NCBI GenBank assembly: GCA_965662645.1
Contig: CBFIII010000026.1
Span: forward strand, 1 to 46,331
Length of the DNA stretch: 46,331 nucleotides
Reading direction: 5' to 3'
From: UBA5342 sp965662645
GTDB lineage: Bacteria; Bacteroidota; Bacteroidia; Bacteroidales; UBA5342
Shown: positions 26,297-33,811 of the stretch, in pieces
How positions within the stretch are numbered: the stretch's first letter is position 1
How the letters are laid out: every line of letters begins with the position of its first letter
Translations under genes and position numbers: made by a program
The notes under the pieces: generated by a model
Seen by the model: only the letters and a program-made list of their open reading frames with translations
The model's database searches: none
What the model was told of the DNA's origin: nothing

Positions 26297-26938
26297 ATGC
26301 ATATAATAAATGATTTAAAACCAGGAGTGCCCGTGATATTGGCGGACGGTTTATTTCCTGAAAATGAGCAAGTGTTGGCGTTTTTAGACCAAGCTGAGCT
26401 TATTATTTGTTGTGATGGTGCTACCCTTAAATTATTACATTACGGGCTCAAGCCCAGTTATATTGTGGGTGATATGGATTCTTTACCACAGTCATACAGA
26501 GAGGAATTTGAAGCTATTATTTCCGATGGTTCCGACGATCAGGATACTAATGATTTGACCAAAGCGGTGCATAAAGCTTTGGAGTTAGGATTAGATCAAG
26601 TGATGATATTAGGGGCTACGGGTGAGCGCGAAGATCACACCTTGGGTAATATTGGTCTTTTGGTTGAGCATGGAGGGAAGTTAACCTTGCAAATGATGTC
26701 TGACTTCGGTCTTTTTACGCCATTGTATCATTCTGCTCAGATGTGTTCTTTTCCCGGACAGCAAGTTTCTATTTTTACTGTTGTCAATAATCCTATGCTT
26801 ACGACACAAGGGTTGAAGTATCCAATTAGTAATAAGACGTTGACAAATTGGTGGTGTGGCACGCTTAATGAAGCACTGTCTGATTCTTTTCGTATTGCTT
26901 TTTCTCAAGGAGGTCTTGTGGTGATGCGTTCGTTATAA
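26297..26938 (+). CDS. Thiamine pyrophosphokinase
   Basis: This enzyme transfers pyrophosphate from ATP to thiamine, giving thiamine pyrophosphate. The 213-aa product starts at ATG 26297 (MHIINDLKPG); a TTG-initiated frame 7 codons longer is possible but less likely. Family motifs are CCDGA, YIVGDMDSL, DQDTNDLTKAV and MILGATGEREDHTLGN, which build the ATP and thiamine sites. It would trap imported thiamine and supply the ligand that closes the upstream riboswitch. It corresponds to tnr3 in the Bacteroides thiamine cluster. Confidence 0.93.
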   Translation: MHIINDLKPGVPVILADGLFPENEQVLAFLDQAELIICCDGATLKLLHYGLKPSYIVGDMDSLPQSYREEFEAIISDGSDDQDTNDLTKAVHKALELGLDQVMILGATGEREDHTLGNIGLLVEHGGKLTLQMMSDFGLFTPLYHSAQMCSFPGQQVSIFTVVNNPMLTTQGLKYPISNKTLTNWWCGTLNEALSDSFRIAFSQGGLVVMRSL

Positions 26939-26951
26939 GCTCCATGTTTAT

Positions 26952-26959
26952 TATCTTTG
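26952..26959 (+). promoter_or_regulatory. Possible -7 element (TATCTTTG) for the glsA-like gene
   Basis: It matches TAnnTTTG exactly and lies 20 bp before the ATG at 26980, in a 41-bp gap. That would separate the lipid genes from the thiamine genes. No -33 box was found. Confidence 0.4.
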
Positions 26960-26979
26960 CATAAATAAAATTTTTCCTG

Positions 26980-27804
26980 ATGAGCCAAGAACAGCTGAAA
27001 TCCGTTTACATAGATGATATTTTTAAAGACAAAAATCCTCAACTTTACCGTTTACTGCCTAAGTTTATTCTTTGTTACCTTAAGAGGATAATACATCAGG
27101 ATTACCTGAATGAATTTCTCGCTGTGGCTAATGATAAATATGGTCCTGATTTTGCGAAGGCTTATATCGATTATGCTGATATTCATGTGAGCTTGGTGGG
27201 AGAAGAAAATCTGCCAACACAGGGCGAACGCGTTATTTTTGCCAGCAATCATCCTTTAGGTGGCTTAGATGGTATTGCTTTGATCGATATATTGGGACAT
27301 CGTTATCCTGAAATGAAATTTATGGTCAATGATATCTTGATGCACCTCTTAAATTTGCAACCGGTCTTTTTACCTATCAATAAGCATGGCGGACAAGCAC
27401 GAGACACAGCGCGTAAGATTATATTAGCTCATCAGGGCGATCATCCTGTTTTTACCTTCCCCGCGGGTTTGGTATCGCGACGCCAAAAGGGTGTGATACG
27501 AGATCTTAAGTGGGGTAAAAATCTAATTTCTAATGCTATTCGTTATCAACGTGATGTTATTCCTATTCACGTGAGTGGTCGCAATTCTAATTTCTTTTAT
27601 GGTTTGGCTAATTGGCGTAAGCGTTTAGGTATAAAAGCTAATTTGGAAATGTTATATCTTGTAGATGAATCTTGGCGCAATAGTCACATGGAAATGGTTA
27701 TTACGGTAGGTCAGCCTGTTCCTTATACCCATTTTACAAAAGAAAAAACGCCAGAACAATGGTCTGCCGAAATGAAAAAACGAGTCTATGATTTAGTGCC
27801 TTAA
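26980..27804 (+). CDS. glsA: Lysophospholipid-type acyltransferase, GlsA-like (glycine lipid O-acyltransferase)
   Basis: A membrane-associated O-acyltransferase of the PlsC superfamily, 274 aa. The catalytic block is ASNHPLGGLDG (His91, Asp97), spaced H-X5-D, where the classic family has H-X4-D. A later FPAGLVSRRQKG block is the substrate-binding motif. The neighbour at 27997 is a GlsB-like N-acyltransferase. In Bacteroides thetaiotaomicron the glsB and glsA products make glycine lipids by N- and then O-acylation. The pair here points to the same job, but with the gene order reversed. The symbol is based on context plus family, not on a search. Confidence 0.75.
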   Translation: MSQEQLKSVYIDDIFKDKNPQLYRLLPKFILCYLKRIIHQDYLNEFLAVANDKYGPDFAKAYIDYADIHVSLVGEENLPTQGERVIFASNHPLGGLDGIALIDILGHRYPEMKFMVNDILMHLLNLQPVFLPINKHGGQARDTARKIILAHQGDHPVFTFPAGLVSRRQKGVIRDLKWGKNLISNAIRYQRDVIPIHVSGRNSNFFYGLANWRKRLGIKANLEMLYLVDESWRNSHMEMVITVGQPVPYTHFTKEKTPEQWSAEMKKRVYDLVP

Positions 27805-27996
27805 TGAAGATTTTGTTTTTGATCAATCATGTCTCTTCTCCCATGTTTTCTTTAGGTTTTCCTTGGCTATTTTTAAAATTTCATGTTGCTTGATAATAAA
27901 TTCATTCGAGGAATAAAAATTAGAAAAGAAGATTATTTTGAACAGATTTAACTTACTTTTGTGCTTACTTTTTAGAAAACAATTATCATTTTTTTT

Positions 27997-28956
27997 ATGG
28001 AAGAAATTATCGAAAAGGTAGATCGAAAGTTGATAAAGGCAGAATTGACTGCTGATAAGTATTTAAGGCCTACTAATAAGGCTAATAATGATATCTATGT
28101 CATTACACATCATAATTCGCCTAATATAATGCGTGAAATTGGTCGTTTGCGTGAAATCTCTTTTCGTTCAGCGGGTGGTGGTACTGGTAAATCATCTGAT
28201 ATTGATAAATATGATACTCAGGAAAATCCTTACAGTCAATTGATATTGTGGGATCCTGATAGTGAAGAGATCATCGGCGGATATCGTTATCAGTTTGGTA
28301 CTCAAATACCTGTTGTAGATGGTCATTTGATGATTGCTACAGCTCGTTTATTTGATTTTTCTGATCAATTTTTAAAAGAGTTTCTTCCTTATACTATTGA
28401 GTTGGGACGTTCTTTTGTTCAGCCAGAATATCAATCTTCAAAGGCAGGTGCTAAATCTCTTTTTGCGTTAGATAATCTTTGGGATGGGTTAGGTGCGTTG
28501 GCAGTGGTACATCCTGAGATAAAATATTTCTTTGGTAAAGTCACCATGTATTCTGATTTTCATACCGAAGCGCGTGATTATATCTTATCTTTTTTACATA
28601 AGTTTTTTCCTGATAACGATCGTTTGGTTTGGCCTTTTGATCCTATAGAAGTGAAAATTGATAAGAAGATTATTGATGAGACTTTTACGGAAGATAATTA
28701 TAAATCTAATTACAAAAAGTTGAATAAAATAGTACGTTCTTTTGGGGCTAATATCCCTCCATTGGTAAGTGCTTATATGAATTTATCACCTACGATGCGG
28801 ACCTTTGGAACCTCTGTAAATGATGTGTTTGGAGATGTTGAAGAGACAGGTATCTTAGTGACTATTGCCGATTTATTTGATGAAAAAAAGTACCGTTATA
28901 TCGAGTCTTTTGTTCACGATCCTAAAAAAGTAAAAGCGCGTATTGAACTGAAATAA
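27997..28956 (+). CDS. glsB: GNAT/OlsB-type N-acyltransferase, GlsB-like (glycine lipid synthesis)
   Basis: A 319-aa protein of the OlsB/hemolysin-like acyl-transferase family. The GNAT-type core is visible in MREIGRLREISFRSAGGGTG, QLILWDPDSEEIIGGYRYQF and LPYTIELGRSFVQPEYQ. The C-terminal 110 residues form a further helical part. In Bacteroides the homologue N-acylates glycine with a 3-hydroxy fatty acid. It lies 192 bp after the glsA-like gene, with a TACTTTTG -7-like motif at 27954-27961, so it may have its own promoter. A strong terminator follows. Confidence 0.78.
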   Translation: MEEIIEKVDRKLIKAELTADKYLRPTNKANNDIYVITHHNSPNIMREIGRLREISFRSAGGGTGKSSDIDKYDTQENPYSQLILWDPDSEEIIGGYRYQFGTQIPVVDGHLMIATARLFDFSDQFLKEFLPYTIELGRSFVQPEYQSSKAGAKSLFALDNLWDGLGALAVVHPEIKYFFGKVTMYSDFHTEARDYILSFLHKFFPDNDRLVWPFDPIEVKIDKKIIDETFTEDNYKSNYKKLNKIVRSFGANIPPLVSAYMNLSPTMRTFGTSVNDVFGDVEETGILVTIADLFDEKKYRYIESFVHDPKKVKARIELK

Positions 28957-28981
28957 TTAGACTTTGTGTCTATCCTTATAT

Positions 28982-29024
28982 AAGGTATAATGTTGAGGTA
29001 AAACTCACCATTATACCTTTTTTT
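28982..29024 (+). terminator. Terminator after the glsB-like gene
   Basis: A perfect 11-bp stem (AAGGTATAATG with CATTATACCTT), with additional inner pairing, is followed by seven T. It lies 25 bp past the stop. Confidence 0.9.
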
Positions 29025-29063
29025 ATGCTCAAGACTATTTTGAAATTTTCAAAAGAAACATTT

Positions 29064-29092
29064 AAAGCTTCACCATATTAGTGAGGCTTTTT
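29064..29092 (+). terminator. Second terminator-like hairpin
   Basis: AAAGCTTCAC pairs with GTGAGGCTTT with one mismatch across a 7-nt loop and runs into T. It lies about 40 bp after the first terminator. Confidence 0.55.
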
Positions 29093-29179
29093 GCTTTCTG
29101 TTATTTTGTGTGGGTAATATATTTCTACTCGTATTTATTAACCTGAGTTCGATGTTAAATTCGGTCACAGTTTGAATTT

Positions 29180-29243
29180 AGCTCCAGCGGAGCATAGTGT
29201 TTATAGCAATGTGTTAATTATCAGGTCAAAGCTCCAGCGGAGC
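29180..29243 (+). repeat. Two copies of the palindrome AGCTCCAGCGGAGC
   Basis: Identical 14-bp copies lie at 29180-29193 and 29230-29243; the core GCTCC-AGC-GGAGC can fold as a short hairpin. Similar words occur next to IS200-like transposases in Bacteroidota, by memory. They lie directly before a transposase-like fragment at 29265. Confidence 0.6.
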
Positions 29244-29264
29244 GAAGTGAAAAAGTAGAATATT

Positions 29265-29360
29265 ATGAAAAATAAATTTACGCAAATTTATATACAAGTT
29301 TACCTTTTTGATGAACTTGGTAAAAATCAAATTTTGGATTATTTAAAACACGACATTTAA
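29265..29360 (+). pseudogene. N-terminal remnant of an IS200/REP-associated (Y1) transposase
   Basis: A 31-codon frame begins MKNKFTQIYIQVYLF. The first 11 residues look like the conserved start of Y1 transposases of the IS200/RAYT type (M-x-N-x-[YF]-T-Q-[IL]-Y-[IV]-Q). No HuH or catalytic Tyr segment follows. The remaining 200 bp to mutS hold no recognisable gene. The adjacent short palindromes support a RAYT-type origin, but the evidence is one short match. Confidence 0.4.
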
Positions 29361-29558
29361 TGATTCCTATTACTTAGTACAGTTTTTTTATACCTCTTAC
29401 TGACAAAATTTAGAATTATTTCAAAAGAATGCAGTACTAAATTGTCTATTGGGGCTTGCACCACCATTTAGTTTAGCGCTTATTTTATGATAAGATCCAA
29501 CAAAGACATTGAAAAAGTCATGGGTCAATAAAAAAGTGTGTGTTTAAATAAAAACGTC

Positions 29559-32177
29559 TTATTTTCCAATTGCTTTTTTTATCTCATTCAATTTATTGAG
29601 GGCTTCCACAGGGGTGAGGTTATTGATGTTTATACCCGATATCTCATCTCTTATTTGTTCTAAGACAGGATCGTCTAATTTGAAAAAACTCAGTTGCATG
29701 CCTTCGCGGTGATCGGCGATATCATCCACTGGTTTTGATATGGGCGTTTGAGTATCACGTCCGCGTTCTAGATCTTCTAATACCTGATGAGCACGGTGCA
29801 CAACGCTTGGTGGCATGCCGGCCATGCGGGCTACATGAATACCAAAACTATGAGCACTACCACCAGCTTTTAGTTTGCGCATAAAGATGACTTTATTATC
29901 TACTTCCTTGATCGACACATTGAAATTTTTAACCCTTGGAAAGGATTTCTCCATTTCATTTAGTTCATGGTAGTGCGTGGCAAAGAGCGTTTTCGCTTTG
30001 GCTTTTCGGTGTTCGTGAATGTATTCTATGATAGACCACGCAATGGAGATGCCATCATAAGTGCTGGTGCCACGGCCTAATTCATCAAAGAGAATCAGAC
30101 TGCGATGCGAGATGTTATTTAGTATGCTCGCTGCTTCATTCATTTCTACCATAAAGGTGGATTCTCCTTGCGAAATGTTATCTGAAGCACCTACGCGCGT
30201 GAATATTTTATCTACAATGCCTATCTTGGCTTGTTTGGCAGGTACAAAACTCCCAATCTGAGCCATCAACGTGATCAAGGCGGTTTGACGAAGCAAAGCT
30301 GATTTACCTGACATGTTAGGTCCAGTGATAATCATGATTTGTTGACTCTTGCTGTCCAGATACACATCATTAGAAATGTAAGGTTCTCCTTCGGGTAATT
30401 GTCGTTCTATTACAGGATGACGTCCTTCTTTGATGTCTAGGATGTCGTCGTCTAGTATTTCTGGTCGCGAATACTGATTGCGTATGGCAACGGTGGAAAA
30501 AGAGTGTAAGCAGTCCAGTTGAGCAACGAGGTTGGCGTCTATTTGTACAGCCGACATGTATTCTATTAAGCTAAGAACCAGTTCTGAGTATAACTGTGTT
30601 TCTAAAATGTGAATGCGCTCTTCAGCACCTTGTATTTTTGTTTCTAATTCTTTGAGTTCTTCGGTGATATAGCGTTCGCCGCTAGTGAGTGTTTGTTTGC
30701 GGTTCCATTCTGGTGGAACTTTGTCTTTGTGGGTGTTACGTACTTCTAGGTAATAACCAAAAACATTATTAAAGCCTACTTTTAGGCTGTCGATGCCTGT
30801 GGCCGCTTTTTCTCGCGCTAGCATCTTGGCTAGGATGTCTTTGGCATTAAAAGCGATTTCGCGTAGTTCATCTAACTCTACATTAAAGCCGTCAGCTATC
30901 ACGCCGCCTTTATTAATTTGTGCGGCAGGTTCTGCTTTTATGGTTTGTTTTATGCGTTTAACAATTTCATTACACGGATTAAGGCGATCTCCAATGCTTC
31001 GTAAACCTTCATTCTCACACTTGTTACAATTCTCTTTGATGGGAGAAATGGCTTTGAGTGCCACCATTAATTGCACGGTTTCTCGTGGTGATATGCGACC
31101 TGTAGCCACTTTTGATATGATACGTTCTATGTCGCCAACGAGCATAATTTGTGCTGCAATATGTTCTGCAAAATTTTCATTCTCAGAGAAAAATTGAACA
31201 ATGCTATGACGGGTGCGTATGGGATCTACATCTTTTAATGGAAATGAAATCCAGCGTTTTAATAGGCGCGATCCCATGGGCGAAAGGGTACTGTCTAATA
31301 CCGAACATAGCGAAGTGCCTCCTTCAAAATTAGAATTGAAGAGTTCTAAATTGCGAATGGTGAAACGATCGAGCCACACATAACGGTCTTCTTCTATGCG
31401 ACCTAAAGTGGTGATGTTACCAATGTTTTTATGCTGCGTCAGATCCAGATAGTGTAGGATTGCTCCTGCGGCTGTTGTGGCTAACTTAAGTTTGCTTACA
31501 CCATAACCTTTAAGGTTTTTTGCGGAAAAATGACGGAGCAAACGTTCTTCGGCTGAGTTTTCTTCATACACCCAGTCTTCTAGTTCAAAGGTGTAGTGTT
31601 TTTCTCCAAAAGTACGAATGAAATCTTCTCTACGGCTTCTTTCGTAGATGATCTCTTTAGGCGCAAAGTTACCTATGAGTTTATCAACGTAATCGGCATT
31701 ACCCTCAGCAATTAAAAATTCTCCAGTGGAGAAATCAAGAAAAGCTACGCCGATATTCTTTTTAGAGAAATGTATGGATGCTAAGAAGTTATTTTCTTTG
31801 TTATTGAGTACATTATCACTTGTAGAAACACCTGGAGTGACGAGTTCTGTAACGCCTCGTTTGACGATGTTTTTAGTGGCTTTAGGATCTTCTAATTGAT
31901 CACAAACGGCTACGCGTTGTCCTGCACGAATTAATTTGGGTAAATAAGTATCTAGGGCGTGATGCGGAAAACCCGCTAACTCTATAGATTGGGCAGAGCC
32001 ATTAGCGCGTCGAGTAAGCGTGATGCCTAATATCCCTGATGCCTTTATAGCATCTTCGCAAAAAGTCTCATAAAAGTCACCTACACGAAAAAGTAATATG
32101 GCGTCAGGGTATTTTGTTTTTATCTCAAAATACTGCTTCATCAATGGTGTTTTTACAACTGGTTTTGCCATAGTCAT
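29559..32177 (-). CDS. mutS: DNA mismatch repair protein MutS
   Basis: MutS recognises mispairs and small loops and recruits MutL. In the 872-aa product the mismatch-binding domain carries the F-x-E motif in FRVGDFYETF (about residues 30-39). The core and clamp domains follow. The ATPase domain has the Walker A TGPNMSGKSALLRQ (about residue 620), the signature STFMVEMNEAA and the Walker B ILFDELGRGTSTYDG with its THYHEL switch. A helix-turn-helix dimerisation tail closes it. Length is standard for MutS1. Two start Met codons (1 and 3) are possible. It is convergent with the glsB side and stands alone. Confidence 0.97.
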   Translation of the reverse strand: MTMAKPVVKTPLMKQYFEIKTKYPDAILLFRVGDFYETFCEDAIKASGILGITLTRRANGSAQSIELAGFPHHALDTYLPKLIRAGQRVAVCDQLEDPKATKNIVKRGVTELVTPGVSTSDNVLNNKENNFLASIHFSKKNIGVAFLDFSTGEFLIAEGNADYVDKLIGNFAPKEIIYERSRREDFIRTFGEKHYTFELEDWVYEENSAEERLLRHFSAKNLKGYGVSKLKLATTAAGAILHYLDLTQHKNIGNITTLGRIEEDRYVWLDRFTIRNLELFNSNFEGGTSLCSVLDSTLSPMGSRLLKRWISFPLKDVDPIRTRHSIVQFFSENENFAEHIAAQIMLVGDIERIISKVATGRISPRETVQLMVALKAISPIKENCNKCENEGLRSIGDRLNPCNEIVKRIKQTIKAEPAAQINKGGVIADGFNVELDELREIAFNAKDILAKMLAREKAATGIDSLKVGFNNVFGYYLEVRNTHKDKVPPEWNRKQTLTSGERYITEELKELETKIQGAEERIHILETQLYSELVLSLIEYMSAVQIDANLVAQLDCLHSFSTVAIRNQYSRPEILDDDILDIKEGRHPVIERQLPEGEPYISNDVYLDSKSQQIMIITGPNMSGKSALLRQTALITLMAQIGSFVPAKQAKIGIVDKIFTRVGASDNISQGESTFMVEMNEAASILNNISHRSLILFDELGRGTSTYDGISIAWSIIEYIHEHRKAKAKTLFATHYHELNEMEKSFPRVKNFNVSIKEVDNKVIFMRKLKAGGSAHSFGIHVARMAGMPPSVVHRAHQVLEDLERGRDTQTPISKPVDDIADHREGMQLSFFKLDDPVLEQIRDEISGININNLTPVEALNKLNEIKKAIGK

Positions 32178-32235
32178 CTTTCGTTATTGGTCTCTTAAAG
32201 TTCTCTTACAAAGAGAAATGTAATTCTATATTGTG

Positions 32236-32288
32236 CATTTATTATGCGCAGCAAAATGTGGAAAATAAAACCCACAATATGGGTTTCA
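32236..32288 (-). repeat. Dispersed two-palindrome intergenic repeat, copy 5 (short form)
   Basis: Read on the minus strand: CCCATATTGTGGGTTTTATT, then TTCCACATTTTGCTGCGCAT and AATAAATG. The third part (CCCGTCTGCTTG...) is missing. It lies between the VOC gene end and the mutS start. A separate ACTCCAG/CTGGAGT hairpin at 32318-32350 lies beside it without a T-run. Confidence 0.75.
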
Positions 32289-32357
32289 AGATAGGGTGTA
32301 TCGATTTGGTGTATTTTACTCCAGCTCTCCTTTTTTTGAAGAACTGGAGTGAAAAAC

Positions 32358-33413
32358 TTAGTCTTTTATACGTCCCCAAGCTAAGGTGTTAATCATCCAG
32401 TTAGGGAGCGATTTTGTTCCTTTTATAGGCATATAGATACCCAATTTCTCAATGATGGGTAATTTTTTTGTTTCTACAAATTCTATTAATCCGCCATCAG
32501 GATCTTCGATATAGGTAAAGCGTCCTCCTGCTTTTCCCATTTCAAAGAAACCATCGTCTGGATTGCTATCTACCGTAAAGGCGTGTCCTTTTTCTGCACA
32601 TTCTTTTTTCAAGTCATTCATGCCTACAATGTCAAAGCACAAGTGAATAAATCCAGGTTCGCCCCAGATACGGTTTTCGTAGATATGGCGTGGTTCACCA
32701 TCAAAAACCTGAACCAATTCTATTTGTGATGGGCCAAGCATCTTGCTAAATGGTCCTATGCGTTTTTTAGAATGGCGTAGTAATACACGGCGACATTTTT
32801 TCTCTCCACCATTCAGTGGTGCAAAGTCAGAGAATATTTCTGTTTGGTCATAGATGATCTCGTCATAAGCTAATATGTCTTGATAAACGACCAATGATTT
32901 TTCAATATCCGAACAACCTACGATGGCGCCATAGACTCCACCATTTACTGATTTTTGTTTTTTATAACAGACGGGTTCTTCTACTATCTCAAAGATGTTA
33001 TTATAAGGATCAACGACAAAATAATGTTTTATGCCTGCTGGGTTTTCTGAGAGTTGACCTAAGATTTCTACACCTTGTTCTTTATGAAAAGCAAAGGCTT
33101 TTTCAGCATCTCGGGTTTTCATTTTGGTGATGAAAATACCTAAATCACCGAGTTTTAATTCAAAATCAGGATAGCGGGGTTCGTGGCCACGGTGTTCCCA
33201 TATTTCAAAACCACCTCCACCTTCAAGGTTAAGAGCCAATGCGGCATATTTGTTTCGTGCTTTTCCTTCAGTATGTGGTAGCATAAGTTCGGCCACATCA
33301 ACTGATTCGAAAACTTTTATGTCCATACCAAACATCTTGCGGTACCATTTCCAAGCTTCTGCGGCATTTTTCACGCCTACACCCATTTGCTGAATTCCAG
33401 TGATTGTCTTCAT
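32358..33413 (-). CDS. Double VOC-domain protein (glyoxalase/dioxygenase superfamily)
   Basis: A 351-aa protein with two vicinal-oxygen-chelate domains. The first covers about residues 1-130 (GIQQMGVGVKNAAEAWKWY...DPYNNIFEIVE). The second covers about 150-315 (GAIVGCSDIEKSLVVYQDIL...FTYIEDPDGGLIEFVE). The layout recalls 4-hydroxyphenylpyruvate dioxygenase and methylmalonyl-CoA epimerase relatives, but the C-terminal HPPD signature was not seen. Candidate metal ligands are the His in FIHLCFD and the Glu in GLIEFVE of the second domain. The reaction is unknown. It is divergent from the AGCS symporter. Confidence 0.75.
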   Translation of the reverse strand: MKTITGIQQMGVGVKNAAEAWKWYRKMFGMDIKVFESVDVAELMLPHTEGKARNKYAALALNLEGGGGFEIWEHRGHEPRYPDFELKLGDLGIFITKMKTRDAEKAFAFHKEQGVEILGQLSENPAGIKHYFVVDPYNNIFEIVEEPVCYKKQKSVNGGVYGAIVGCSDIEKSLVVYQDILAYDEIIYDQTEIFSDFAPLNGGEKKCRRVLLRHSKKRIGPFSKMLGPSQIELVQVFDGEPRHIYENRIWGEPGFIHLCFDIVGMNDLKKECAEKGHAFTVDSNPDDGFFEMGKAGGRFTYIEDPDGGLIEFVETKKLPIIEKLGIYMPIKGTKSLPNWMINTLAWGRIKD

Positions 33414-33811
33414 AATAGTAGTCCTTTCTAAGGTGTGAAAATTAGAAAAAGACCTTGTTATTTAATGATTTATAATGTGTTGTTTTTTTATTCAAAGAAG
33501 TTGAGCATAAACTCTTTTTCTTCGTCTTTTAAATTTTTATTCAAAGTGTTGCAAATTTAATAAATATCAGATGGAATCTCTCTTTTTTAGTCCTTTTGTT
33601 AATAAAATGGCTTCTCCTAAATAGACTGGATGTTATACCATCACCTCATGTTATATGGAGAGATATTTGATGTTTTGTAGCGCATTTTACTCTTAGATGT
33701 GTTTGTTTTTAACGAAAAAGAGTGATGAAAGAGGGGAGATGTTTCAAAAAATAGAGTTAAGACTTCTGATTTGTGATAATTTGATTATTTTTACACAAAC
33801 TTTAAGTGATT
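33414..33811. other. Divergent intergenic region without a recognised gene
   Basis: This roughly 400-bp stretch separates the VOC gene (minus) and the symporter gene (plus). It must hold both promoters. I found no repeat copy, RNA gene or exact TTTG/TAnnTTTG pair in it. Confidence 0.5.

Noticed and set aside
29100..29558. Search for a tRNA or small RNA gene in the long gap before mutS
   Set aside because: No cloverleaf or conserved RNA motif was visible; only terminators, short palindromes and the transposase-like stub could be supported.
32318..32350. ACTCCAG/CTGGAGT hairpin as a terminator for the VOC gene
   Set aside because: The stem is only 7 bp and no T-run follows on either strand, so a terminator call is not supported.
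32358..33413. Calling the double VOC protein 4-hydroxyphenylpyruvate dioxygenase
   Set aside because: The two-domain layout fits, but the typical C-terminal HPPD signature and a tyrosine-degradation neighbourhood are missing.
33806..33811. GTG at 33806 as the symporter start
   Set aside because: An ATG two codons downstream gives the same protein without a rare start; the difference has no effect on the assignment.
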